14,858 nt of DNA from UBA2645 sp044360285 (GCA_044360285.1 JBIKKP010000033.1:1-14858); one strand, 5' to 3'. Shown: positions 7,104 to 13,777, counted from the first letter of the stretch. The notes: a model not told the origin generated them from the letters alone. Numbers and translations: made by a program.

Positions 7104-7967
7104 TTAATTTCGGACTTTGAAAAGTTTGTAGCTATTAACGTTGAAGTTTAGCGATTGTTTGTCGGTGCCATTGGGGTTTTTTATGCCGTCAAAAGAGAAG
7201 TTTATCTTCGCCACAAAAAGCTGTTTATCAACTTTCACCTCACCAACCAAGGGCTTAATTTTAGTGATTGCAGCAAACCTTACCTCGGCTTGCGTTGGAA
7301 TTTCGCTAACCAAAAATTTTTGCGCTTTTTCGAATAAAGTTTTTTTCTCTTCGCGCTTAAAAATCACCGAACTCACCTGCACTTCACGCTTCACATTTCG
7401 ACCAAAATCAAGAATTGGACTATTTGGATTATCCTTATTCATCACCGCTTGAAATGCCTTATATTCATTGTCGGAAGACATGTTGCGAACACGATTAAAT
7501 TTTTTATTCACGTCTTCAATTTGGCCTTTGGAAAAATTATAACCTTCACGCTCTGCAACATAATTTTTGAGCAAATATTTTGCGACCGCCTCTTCGATAT
7601 TTAACACACCTTCATCATAACCAGCCTCACCTTTATGAGGTTTTAACTCAACAATTTGCGGAAAAAATTCTGACTGATCTTTCGCTGAAATTATGATTGG
7701 AACTTCTGAAACCAGCGGAAATGCGCCTTTAATGAGATTGTACAAAAAGAATAAAACCACGGCTGCAATCATCGCGCCAAAAATCAACATCGTACGATCG
7801 CAAATCGGCGTGACATAGCGAAAGAAATACCAATTCAAAGCATCACGAAAGTAGCTGCCGTCTTTTACCGTCGACTTTACGTAAGCAAGATACTCGGCCT
7901 CGTTCTCGTAATTTTGTTCGAGAAAATCTGATGAATCGACAGTGACTTCCTGAACTTTGTCTTCCAT
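7104..7967 (-). CDS. virB8: VirB8 inner-membrane component of type IV secretion system
   Basis: A bitopic inner-membrane protein of the T4SS that contacts VirB9 and VirB10 through its periplasmic NTF2-like domain. It has 287 residues: an acidic cytoplasmic N-terminus (1-40), the family's amphipathic FRDALNWYFFRYVTP segment just before the membrane (40-54), one membrane helix (about 58-79), and a periplasmic domain to the end. The later VRFAAITKI and FVAKINFSF strands fit the VirB8 sheet. The ATG overlaps the stop of the upstream CinA-like gene by one nucleotide (TAATG), so translational coupling is likely, and virB9 follows after 1 nt. The order virB8-virB9 matches other alphaproteobacterial T4SS. 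The call rests on topology, local similarity and context. Confidence 0.88.
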   Translation of the reverse strand: MEDKVQEVTVDSSDFLEQNYENEAEYLAYVKSTVKDGSYFRDALNWYFFRYVTPICDRTMLIFGAMIAAVVLFFLYNLIKGAFPLVSEVPIIISAKDQSEFFPQIVELKPHKGEAGYDEGVLNIEEAVAKYLLKNYVAEREGYNFSKGQIEDVNKKFNRVRNMSSDNEYKAFQAVMNKDNPNSPILDFGRNVKREVQVSSVIFKREEKKTLFEKAQKFLVSEIPTQAEVRFAAITKIKPLVGEVKVDKQLFVAKINFSFDGIKNPNGTDKQSLNFNVNSYKLFKVRN

Positions 7968-8686
7968 TAATTTTGGATTTTTAATTTTTGTTTCATCTCG
8001 CTAACCGCGTGCTCCAAGGCTTCATAATTTGTACTTCGAAAAACCAAAGAAGTGCCGCCGTCAAATGGATATGAACCCATCACAACTTGCGTATATTTTT
8101 TCTGCAACTCCTCAAAATCTTTCGCAATTACGCTTTCGGTTAATGCAATTTTGATCTCCAACGACTTGGTTATTTTTCCACCAATTAATTCTTTTTTTGC
8201 TGCCGCAAACATCGCTTGAAAAATTTTTGGAACGCCAGCCATGACAAAAACATTTTCAATCCGAAATCCCGGAGCAGAAGTGACTGGATTATCAAGAAGC
8301 GAGGCACTGCTTGGCAAGAAAGCCATTTTCAGGCGCGCTTCATTAACATTTCCTGCGCCGTAATATTGAATTAAAATTTTTTCTGCTTCGGCATTTTTTT
8401 CATATTTATCACCAAAAGCTTTCGCCACAGAAAGTGAAGTGATATCGTCATGCGTTGGACCAATTCCGCCGCTAGTGAAGACGTAATCGAATTTTTTTCG
8501 AAGCAAATTTAGTGCAGAAATTATTTCCTCTTCGATGTCAGGAATGACACGAACTTCGCGTAAATTGATGCCCATTTCCGCCAGATTTATTGCCAGAAAA
8601 TTCAGGTTAGCATCTTTTGTGCGCCCTGAAAGAATCTCGTCTCCGATGATCATTAGCGCAGCGCTGATATTTTTTTCTTTGTTCAT
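7967..8686 (-). CDS. CinA N-terminal-type MoaB/Mog-like domain protein (competence/damage-inducible protein A homologue)
   Basis: A 239-residue stand-alone MoCF_biosynth (MoaB/Mog) domain of the CinA-N type. Visible signatures are MIIGDEILSGRTKDANLNFLA (from residue 12), the TSGGIGPTHDDIT loop (71-83) that binds the nucleotide/pterin-like ligand in the fold, and AGVPKIF near residue 154. The C-terminal nicotinamide-nucleotide amidase domain of full-length CinA is absent, as in many shorter homologues. The exact reaction of such short proteins is not settled; a nucleotide pyrophosphatase-type or molybdopterin-related activity is possible. It is the first gene of the virB8-virB9 transcript (1-nt stop/start overlap with virB8). 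That link probably reflects operon shuffling rather than a secretion role. Confidence 0.88.
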   Translation of the reverse strand: MNKEKNISAALMIIGDEILSGRTKDANLNFLAINLAEMGINLREVRVIPDIEEEIISALNLLRKKFDYVFTSGGIGPTHDDITSLSVAKAFGDKYEKNAEAEKILIQYYGAGNVNEARLKMAFLPSSASLLDNPVTSAPGFRIENVFVMAGVPKIFQAMFAAAKKELIGGKITKSLEIKIALTESVIAKDFEELQKKYTQVVMGSYPFDGGTSLVFRSTNYEALEHAVSEMKQKLKIQN

Positions 8687-8716
8687 TTTTTAAAATTTTT
8701 GTAGTCACCACAACTC

Positions 8717-8811
8717 GCCATCCTTGAATTGCGTTAGTAATTCAAGGATCTCGTGCGTTTAGCGATGAACAAAACGAGATCCTCGAAGCCGTTGGCTTCA
8801 AGGATGACGGC
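8717..8811. repeat. ~92-bp palindromic element, intergenic relative of the leuS insertion
   Basis: Same architecture as the element inside leuS: outer ends CCATCCTTG and CAAGGATGAC(GGC), a first hairpin GAATT/AATTC, the link CAAGGATCTC paired with GAGATCCT, a shared GTTTAG...AAAC centre, and a last hairpin GAAGCC/GGCTTC. Stem bases differ between copies but remain paired, suggesting that structure is what is kept. It lies between tRNA-Arg and the CinA-like gene, about 30 bp before the ATG of the latter, so it may affect expression of the virB8-virB9 transcript. Confidence 0.8.
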
Positions 8812-8824
8812 TGGAGATAAATTT

Positions 8825-8901
8825 TGGTGCACCCGGCGGGATTTGAACCCACAACCTTTGCCTTCGGAAAGCAACACTCTATCCAGTTGAGCTACGGATG
8901 C
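8825..8901 (-). tRNA. tRNA-Arg (anticodon CCG)
   Basis: A 77-nt gene. The acceptor stem is GCATCCG paired with CGGGTGC (one G-T pair), followed by the discriminator A and an encoded CCA (8827-8825). The D arm is GCTC...GAGT. The anticodon stem TTGCT/GGCAA closes the 7-nt loop TTCCGAA with anticodon CCG, reading codon CGG. The T arm GTGGG TTCAAAT CCCGC is canonical. The first 17 nt of this gene recur at 9041-9057 inside a tandem duplication. Confidence 0.97.
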
Positions 8902-8988
8902 TTAGGGTAAAACGTTTCGTCGCTTTTCGAGCAAAGCTCGAAGACGACTCACGCCTGGGCAGCAGCACAGCTGCCGCCCGTTATTCGT
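8885..8988. repeat. 104-bp direct repeat, copy 1 (overlaps the tRNA-Arg 5' end)
   Basis: Identical over 104 bp, by eye, to 9041-9144 (offset 156 bp). It contains, in minus-strand order, the last 8 nt of the nfuA reading frame (ACGAATAA), a hairpin GGCAGC/GCTGCC (8958-8975), a hairpin TTCGAGC/GCTCGAA with an AAA loop (8926-8942) extended by TCGTC/GACGA, and the first 17 nt of tRNA-Arg. The two hairpins lie just upstream of the tRNA. Confidence 0.9.
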
Positions 8989-9040
8989 TTAAAATGCTAG
9001 CGCATTTTATTGCGCCAAGGGCGCAAACACTCATAACCCA
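8989..9040. other. Spacer between the 104-bp repeats, two further hairpins
   Basis: This 52-bp part completes the 156-bp duplicated period but is present only once. It consists almost entirely of two hairpins, AAAATGC/GCATTTT (8991-9008) and TTGCGCC/GGCGCAA (9010-9026). On the minus strand the stretch from 9057 down to 9010 can be aligned with gaps to the D arm and anticodon arm of tRNA-Arg, so it may be a decayed tRNA half. Confidence 0.45.
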
Positions 9041-9144
9041 AGTTGAGCTACGGATGCTTAGGGTAAAACGTTTCGTCGCTTTTCGAGCAAAGCTCGAAGA
9101 CGACTCACGCCTGGGCAGCAGCACAGCTGCCGCCCGTTATTCGT
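9041..9144. repeat. 104-bp direct repeat, copy 2 (contiguous with the nfuA 3' end)
   Basis: Second copy of the repeat at 8885-8988. Its right end overlaps the last codons of nfuA (9137-9144). Its left end has only the first 17 nt of tRNA-Arg (9057 down to 9041), after which the match to the intact tRNA stops. The arrangement is what a tandem duplication of the nfuA-tail/tRNA junction would leave behind. The open plus-strand frame 8898-9182 spans both copies and encodes a repeated peptide, which I regard as a by-product. Confidence 0.88.
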
Positions 9145-9697
9145 CTTCCACCTGCTCTACAGCCTCAACTTCCGGCACGTAATGCTTAAGCATATTTTCA
9201 ATGCCGTTTTTAAGGGTAATAGTTGAGCTTGGGCAGCCAGAGCACGAGCCTTTAAGCACCAAACGCACAATTCCATCTTCAAAAGAATGGAAAATGATAT
9301 CGCCGCCATCCATTGCCACTGCTGGTCGCACCTTGATTTCAATAAGTTCTTTAATTTGCTTTACCACTTCACTGTCTTCCTCGGAAGTCACATCAGCAGC
9401 GACTTGCTCAAACATTACCGGTTTTTTTGAAACGTAAAAATCCATGATTGTGGCAAGAATTTCTGCTTTCATTTTGTGCCATTCGCCATCTGGATTTTTG
9501 GTGATGGTGACAAAATCGCGACCAAAAAATACTGCGGCAACTCCAGGAATTTCAAAAAGCTGCAAAGCCAATGGAGACTTAGTTGCCGCCTGCTTTTGAT
9601 TTTTAAATTCCGCGGTCGAATTTTCCAAAACCACCTCACCGTTTAAGATAAATTTTAACGTCAGCGGATTTGGCGTTTCTTCAGTTTGAATAAACAT
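9137..9697 (-). CDS. Nfu-type iron-sulfur cluster scaffold protein
   Basis: A 186-residue protein with both domains of the alphaproteobacterial/mitochondrial NFU1 type. An Nfu_N domain (about 1-90) begins MFIQTEETPNPLTLKF and contains SPLALQLFEIPGVAAVFFGRDFVTITK. A C-terminal NifU-like domain (about 108-182) has VRPAVAMDGGDI and the cluster-binding C-x-x-C in GSCSGCPSST (C152, C155). It would hold and pass on a 4Fe-4S cluster to client enzymes such as lipoyl synthase. The ATG at 9697 is chosen because MFIQTEETPNP is the conserved N-terminus; an upstream TTG at 9745 would add 16 unrelated residues. The last 8 nt of the gene are part of the tandem 104-bp repeat. The gene is often called nfuA or nifU-like. 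Confidence 0.95.
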   Translation of the reverse strand: MFIQTEETPNPLTLKFILNGEVVLENSTAEFKNQKQAATKSPLALQLFEIPGVAAVFFGRDFVTITKNPDGEWHKMKAEILATIMDFYVSKKPVMFEQVAADVTSEEDSEVVKQIKELIEIKVRPAVAMDGGDIIFHSFEDGIVRLVLKGSCSGCPSSTITLKNGIENMLKHYVPEVEAVEQVEDE

Positions 9698-9798
9698 TTT
9701 CTTAAAAAAAATTATTGAAAGACAGAGAACTACTTTTTGCCCCAAGCTTTTAGCAGACTTGCTGCTTAAAAATCACAGGCTTTTTCGCCTCTAACAAT

Positions 9799-9833
9799 AA
9801 AAAAAGCCGGCCTTTTTTGAGACCGGCTTTTTT
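9799..9833. terminator. Bidirectional rho-independent terminator
   Basis: A GCCGG/CCGGC stem extended by A/T pairs (9800-9810 with 9823-9832) is flanked by seven A on the left and six T on the right, so it can terminate transcription in both directions. It separates nfuA from the OmpA remnant, both on the minus strand. It would therefore end a transcript from the remnant side before nfuA. Confidence 0.8.
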
Positions 9834-9854
9834 ATGATCGATGTTTTGATGAAA

Positions 9855-10020
9855 CTAAGGCTGATCCTCAATGGCAATCGTCACCACGCGGCGGTTCAGA
9901 GCCCACGCTTCTTTGTCATGATCTTATATCCAGTGGGTTGGTTTTGCGCGTAGGTTAGTTCTGATTTTAGCGCCAGCTTGAGTAGATTTGTAGCGATTCA
10001 GGTGATACAGTTTGCGAACC
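9855..10020 (-). pseudogene. Decayed C-terminal remnant of an OmpA-family protein
   Basis: On the minus strand, 9922 down to 9855 reads DHDKEAWALNRRVVTIAIED-QP-stop, the typical end of an OmpA/Pal peptidoglycan-binding domain (the NRRV-x-I/V motif). Upstream, other frames give QNQPTGYK, then NRYKSTQAGAKIRT. The latter fits the R-A-x-x-V-R helix of the same domain. At least one frameshift (just before DHDK, where one A appears missing) and an in-frame stop break it, and no peptidoglycan-binding core or N-terminus is left. The terminator at 9799-9833 lies directly downstream and was probably that gene's own terminator. The short C-terminal match is clear; the upstream extension is less certain. 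Confidence 0.55.
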
Positions 10021-10096
10021 ATTATCTAATCCTGCAAACCCCTGATTTTAAAGGCTCCGCATGTGTAGCGAAAAGTCAGAAAAAAATCATCTGGTA

Positions 10097-10915
10097 TCAG
10101 CTGATGTTGATTGCGAGTCCCTCGATAGATCTCATCTCTTCATCCAACAGCGTGAATTCAGAAATTTTTAGATCAGCTTTCATATGCGCTTCATCGCTGG
10201 TTCCAGTAAGCGGAATAATTCCGATTTGCTGAGAAAAACGGAAAATAATTTGCTCCTCATCAACTTTATATTTTGCAGCAAGATCAGCAATCACGCGGCT
10301 TTGCACGATTTGCGGATTTGCGGTTAGAAGAGAAAAACCTTGATAGTGAATTTTATTTTTAGCGCAAAATTCGCGCACATCTTTGTCCCAACCACGATTA
10401 GCATAACAACGATTTTGCACAAACATTGGCTTGATCGAAGCTCGCGCCACCAGGATTTCCATCTGTTGTAAATTTACGTTACTGATGCCAATCATTTTCG
10501 CACTGCCACTTTGATGCAATTCTTCCAAAACTTTCCAAACTTCAAAATCTTTCGCGCCAAGCAGCGGATGATTATACGGACCGTGGAGCAAATAAGAGTC
10601 GAGATAATCGCTGCGCAAATGTTGCAAGGAACTGGCGAAAGATTGCCTCACTTGCGTGGCAATATCGGCTTTGGGATCGTAAGGCAGACGATGATCCTGA
10701 CCATCAAGCGAAGTAAATTTCGACTGCAACCAAATTTCCTCGCGAGCAATTTTACTACGCTTCAAAGCCTCGCCAACCAAGCTTTCGGAATAATGTTTAG
10801 CTTGATTTGCAGTGTCGATGGCGCGGAAACCGGATTTTAAAGCGAGCTCAACTAGATCAGTTGTGGCGTCTTTTTTCCATGCTGTTCCGTAGATAAAGTT
10901 TGGGATTTTTGGCAT
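10097..10915 (-). CDS. Aldo/keto reductase family protein
   Basis: A 272-residue AKR-superfamily (beta/alpha)8 barrel, a NADPH-dependent carbonyl reductase in most relatives. The catalytic tetrad can be placed: D34 in FRAIDTA, Y42 in AKHYSES, K66 in LQSKFTS and H111 in YLLHGPY. Later landmarks are IGISNVN (substrate/cofactor strand), FVQNRCY, and the cofactor phosphate-binding part IIPLTGTSDEAHMKADL near 234-250. The length is slightly short for the family (usually about 270-320), without visible truncation. It is a single gene on the minus strand, divergent from the Fic gene across 148 bp. The substrate cannot be told from sequence. Confidence 0.92.
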   Translation of the reverse strand: MPKIPNFIYGTAWKKDATTDLVELALKSGFRAIDTANQAKHYSESLVGEALKRSKIAREEIWLQSKFTSLDGQDHRLPYDPKADIATQVRQSFASSLQHLRSDYLDSYLLHGPYNHPLLGAKDFEVWKVLEELHQSGSAKMIGISNVNLQQMEILVARASIKPMFVQNRCYANRGWDKDVREFCAKNKIHYQGFSLLTANPQIVQSRVIADLAAKYKVDEEQIIFRFSQQIGIIPLTGTSDEAHMKADLKISEFTLLDEEMRSIEGLAINIS

Positions 10916-10960
10916 TTTATTTTTCTAATTTACAAAAAATCGTAAGAGTTCTGCTGCAAG

Positions 10961-10988
10961 TTTCGAGCCTTTTGCAATTGGATATAAT
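10961..10988 (+). promoter_or_regulatory. Possible promoter of the fic gene, with repeated GGATAT
   Basis: A perfect -10 hexamer TATAAT (10983-10988) has a weak -35 candidate TTTCGA 16 bp upstream, leaving a leader of about 70 nt to the fic ATG. It overlaps three GGATAT words (10980, 10990, 11002) spaced 10 and 12 bp, which could be a binding site on one face of the helix, for example for the winged-helix end of the Fic protein. This is inference from spacing only. Confidence 0.35.
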
Positions 10989-11063
10989 TGGATATTTTTA
11001 TGGATATTTACCTTTTCCGGTCTACACTTTGTTTGGCTTATCTGATTAACAAAATATTTGCGC

Positions 11064-12110
11064 ATGAGCAACTACCAAGTCGCCATAACTAACGAGATAC
11101 TAAACCTCATCAGCGAAATCGATGAGTTTAAAGGCAAGTGGCAGGCAATTAACACGCTGTCACCCGATCGTTTAAAGATGCTCAAGAAATCAGCAACAAT
11201 TGAATCTATTGCCTCAAGCACAAGAATCGAAGGCGTTCAATTAACTGATGCTCAAGTTGAAATGCTTCTCTCAAAAGTCAGAAAAAAATCATTCAAAAGT
11301 CGCGACGAAGAAGAGGTTGTTGGCCACTCCGACGCGATGGATTTTATCTTGGAAAGTTTTGAAGATTTAAAGATAACTGAAAATCACATCAAGCAACTCC
11401 ACGCAATTCTCCTCAAGCATAGCTCAAAAGACATTCGCCACAGAGGCGAATATAAAAAACTCGATAATCACGTTGTCGCAATTGACGCAAAAGGAAAAGA
11501 AATCGGAGTAATTTTTAAAACCGCAACGCCATTCAAAACGCCAATGAAGATGGCTGATTTGATTGAATGGACGAACAAGGCTTTTGAATTAAAAGAAATT
11601 CATCCGCTGATCATAACCGGAATTTTCATCGTAGTTTTTTTAGCGATTCACCCGTTTCAAGATGGCAATGGCAGAATTTCAAGAATTCTTACCAACTTGC
11701 TTTTGCTTAAACTTGGTTACAGCTACATTCAATACAGCTCGCTTGAAAGTATCATCGAAGACAACAAAGACGCCTATTACAAAAACTTGAGAGATTGCCA
11801 AATCACGCTCGAAGCCAAAAAAATAAAATTCGAGAACTGGATTTTGTTCTTCCTAAAATCGCTCAAGAAGCAAAAAGATAATTTAGAGAAAAAAGTTAAG
11901 GCCGAAAAAATTCTGCAGGAAAATTTCCACGAACTTCATTTAGAAATTCTTAAAATTCTTAAAAATCACAACCGCCTTGCCGTCTCTGAAATACAGAGCC
12001 TATCTGGCGCAAACCGCAATACATTGAAAGTAAAATTAAGAGAATTGGTTGAGATGAAAAAGATTAAAACTTTTGGGAAAGGCAGGGGTGTGGTTTATGA
12101 GGTTTGTTAA
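11064..12110 (+). CDS. Fic family protein, class II, with C-terminal winged-helix domain
   Basis: A 348-residue Fic (Fido) enzyme of the Fic_N-Fic-HTH type. The catalytic motif HPFQDGNGRISR (196-207) matches HPFx(D/E)GNGRxxR exactly, so AMP transfer (AMPylation) to a protein hydroxyl is expected. An N-terminal SSTRIEG (51-57) fits the S/T-x-x-x-E-G/N inhibitory helix, placing it in class II where the glutamate blocks ATP binding. A RHRGEYKKLDNHV segment (about 125-137) matches the loop that often precedes the Fic core. The last ~55 residues (LEILKILKNHNRLAVSEIQSLSG...) form a winged helix ending in GRGVVYEV. A TTG two codons upstream (11058) is less likely than the ATG. It starts the accessory block and is followed after 49 bp by a zinc-ribbon gene. 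The target is unknown. Confidence 0.95.
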   Translation: MSNYQVAITNEILNLISEIDEFKGKWQAINTLSPDRLKMLKKSATIESIASSTRIEGVQLTDAQVEMLLSKVRKKSFKSRDEEEVVGHSDAMDFILESFEDLKITENHIKQLHAILLKHSSKDIRHRGEYKKLDNHVVAIDAKGKEIGVIFKTATPFKTPMKMADLIEWTNKAFELKEIHPLIITGIFIVVFLAIHPFQDGNGRISRILTNLLLLKLGYSYIQYSSLESIIEDNKDAYYKNLRDCQITLEAKKIKFENWILFFLKSLKKQKDNLEKKVKAEKILQENFHELHLEILKILKNHNRLAVSEIQSLSGANRNTLKVKLRELVEMKKIKTFGKGRGVVYEVC

Positions 12111-12159
12111 AGTTAATTCTTGGTTTCAAAAAATTTTGTTAATTAAATTTTATTAGAGA

Positions 12160-12723
12160 ATGGCAAAGTTAATACCTTGCAAAACATGTAAAAAAGAAGT
12201 TTCGTCAAATGCAAAATCTTGTCCTAATTGTGGTGAGGTTGATCCAGCTTTAGTGGTTTATCAAAAATCTTTCAAAGAAGATTTGATATATGGTTTAATT
12301 GGTGTGGCGTTATTTTGTTTGGTGTATTTTGGAATATGTTTTTTTCGAGAATATAATCCTAATGGTAAAGAATTTGAAGATGCCAAACCCGCAACTTATG
12401 AAACAAAATGCTCAAAAAATTATAAGTTATGCAAAAACAACAAAGATGTGATGAATCTTAATAGAGATATAGCAATACTAGGTGGAGTAAAGTGCAAAAG
12501 AGCGGCAGAAGAAAAAGCTAAATCAGAAATTGATTGGGGAGGTCTTTTATCTCTAAACTTTAGTTATTTTGAAGATGGCGATTCTGCAATAAAAGAAGAT
12601 AAAATTCTTCTTATTGATAAGGTCGCAATGCATGGAAATGAATTTGGCGGCAAAATCAAAAAGAAAACTTTTTGTGTTTATGATATAAAAACAAAGGAAG
12701 TTGAAGATGTGCAATTTTATTAA
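12160..12723 (+). CDS. Zinc-ribbon membrane protein of unknown function
   Basis: A 187-residue protein. The N-terminus holds a zinc ribbon (C7-x2-C10 ... C21-x2-C24, in PCKTC and SCPNCGE) typical of zinc_ribbon_2-type domains, facing the cytoplasm. One hydrophobic helix follows (about 42-62, IYGLIGVALFCLVYFGICFF). The remaining ~125 residues contain four more cysteines (for example KCSKNYKLCKNN) and a mixed charged region ending in VCVY-type strands (FCVYDIKTKEVEDVQFY). No family is recognised. It lies 49 bp after fic and 57 bp before the PIN-like gene on the same strand. A weak AGAG precedes the ATG. Its base composition is more AT-rich than that of the core genes to the left. Confidence 0.75.
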   Translation: MAKLIPCKTCKKEVSSNAKSCPNCGEVDPALVVYQKSFKEDLIYGLIGVALFCLVYFGICFFREYNPNGKEFEDAKPATYETKCSKNYKLCKNNKDVMNLNRDIAILGGVKCKRAAEEKAKSEIDWGGLLSLNFSYFEDGDSAIKEDKILLIDKVAMHGNEFGGKIKKKTFCVYDIKTKEVEDVQFY

Positions 12724-12780
12724 GACTTACTCTGCCAAAATTTGCGGTTTACTCTGATATTTCAAAAATATTCTTATTGT

Positions 12781-13353
12781 GTGATAGTTTTATTTGATGC
12801 CAACGCATATGATAAATTGATTGATTTGCCTGATGAAATATTAAGAGCTATCCTTGATAAACTTAGGAAAATCATATTGCCACAAGCTGTAAGAAAGCAG
12901 TTAGATATGATGATTAATAGCTCGGATAAGTTAGAAAAATTATCTAAAATTAACCTCTTAATTAGCGATCTTGATGCTGCTGGTAAAATCGATTACATAC
13001 ATGGGATGTTTGGTTTTGCTAGTTATGAAGACTTAGAAAATGGAAAAATAAAAAAAGACAAAAAAACTCAAAGAAAATATTATTCTATTGCTGGATTTTC
13101 TAACTACGAAAATTTTGGTCAAAATTCTTTAGGAATGAATACTTATGGTAAGCAAAGTTATTTTGATTCTTTGCCAAGCAGAATGAAGAATGGAGATAAA
13201 CAAATTGCACTGACCGCAAAACAAGAAGATGCTATTGTGATTACCGAAGAAACAAAAAAGAATGGTTTTTATGAAGGGCTTAAAAAAATAAATCAGCCAG
13301 TTATGAATTTTGAAGAGTTTTTAATTTTTCTCCAAATCTCCGTTTCACGTTAA
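12781..13353 (+). CDS. PIN-like domain protein (putative ribonuclease, toxin-type)
   Basis: From the GTG at 12781 the protein has 190 residues and opens with IVLFDANAYDKL, the beta-strand and first acidic residue (D6) of a PIN nuclease. A LPQAVRKQL segment (33-41) fits the second strand/helix, and DKQIALTAKQEDAIVITEE (139-157) matches the PIN pattern of an acidic residue before helix 3 and the late (V/I)(V/I)T(D/E)(D/E) strand. The middle part (residues 65-135, lysine- and tyrosine-rich) is larger than in classical VapC toxins. The frame is open back to a TTG at 12742, but the GTG puts the first strand at the N-terminus as usual. No antitoxin-like small gene is adjacent; the partner, if any, might be the zinc-ribbon protein upstream. 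Its last codons lie in a repeat that recurs at 14678. Confidence 0.65.
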   Translation: MIVLFDANAYDKLIDLPDEILRAILDKLRKIILPQAVRKQLDMMINSSDKLEKLSKINLLISDLDAAGKIDYIHGMFGFASYEDLENGKIKKDKKTQRKYYSIAGFSNYENFGQNSLGMNTYGKQSYFDSLPSRMKNGDKQIALTAKQEDAIVITEETKKNGFYEGLKKINQPVMNFEEFLIFLQISVSR

Positions 13354-13363
13354 CCGAATTCTA
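13326..13363. repeat. ~38-bp direct repeat, left copy
   Basis: Sixteen bases (TTTTCTCCAAATCTCC, 13326-13341) are identical to 14678-14693, and the next 22 are related (shared TTCA and ACCGAATT, then TA). The copy covers the end of the PIN-like gene, including its stop. Together with the right copy it brackets 1.3 kb with a repeat-rich spacer and one minus-strand gene. A 13-bp partial copy, ACTATTTTCTCCA, is at 13410-13422 (also 14674-14686). Confidence 0.65.
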
Positions 13364-13641
13364 GCCAATGTCACCAGGGTTTGGCGGGCTTCATCTGAGA
13401 GGAAATTTTACTATTTTCTCCATTCCCAAAGAATTCGTCCACAACTTCACGCAACACAAAGTTCGCAAATTGTATCTCTTCCCTAAGATGACAATTTTCA
13501 GTTTTATTTTGATGGAATTTATTTTAGGTGCGCTTCGATCTACAGCGGTCGGAGGGGGTAGGAATGTGAGTTCGCAATAAAGTTCGCAAAAATGATCAAA
13601 TGGTCTGAAGCCTTGCGGCTCTAGGGCTTGCGGTATTGGCG

Positions 13642-13665
13642 GAGCAAAGAACCCCTTTTGCAAAC
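13642..13665. repeat. 24-bp repeat with internal dyad, copy 1
   Basis: The sequence GAGCAAAGAACCCCTTTTGC plus AAAC matches 13754-13777 at 21 of 24 positions. It contains an inverted pair (GCAAA...TTTGC). The spacing of the two copies is 112 bp in direct orientation. Confidence 0.6.
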
Positions 13666-13753
13666 TTTTCTCGCACTTTTTCGATGTAGATAGATCAAGG
13701 ATTCAGAGCCTATTTCAACTGCACCTTTGAGTTAGAAACTGGAACACCGCTTA

Positions 13754-13777
13754 GAGCAAAAGACCCCTTTTGCGAAC
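13754..13777. repeat. 24-bp repeat with internal dyad, copy 2
   Basis: The second copy has a perfect 7-bp inverted pair GCAAAAG/CTTTTGC around a 4-nt centre. It ends 11 bp before the stop codon of the minus-strand orphan gene, so it could also act as a weak terminator for that gene, although no T tract follows. Confidence 0.6.

Noticed and set aside
8898..9182. 94-codon plus-strand reading frame containing a 30-residue peptide repeated twice
   Set aside because: It follows entirely from the 104-bp DNA duplication, overlaps tRNA-Arg and the nfuA 3' end, and codes mostly hairpin arms; no ribosome binding site or family.
13391..13663. 90-codon minus-strand frame in the gap after the PIN-like gene
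   Set aside because: It overlaps the repeated GTTCGCAA words and has no recognisable domain or start signal; compatible with chance.
13756..13773. Intrinsic terminator for the 278-residue orphan gene
   Set aside because: The dyad GCAAAAG/CTTTTGC has few GC pairs and no T tract on the minus strand.
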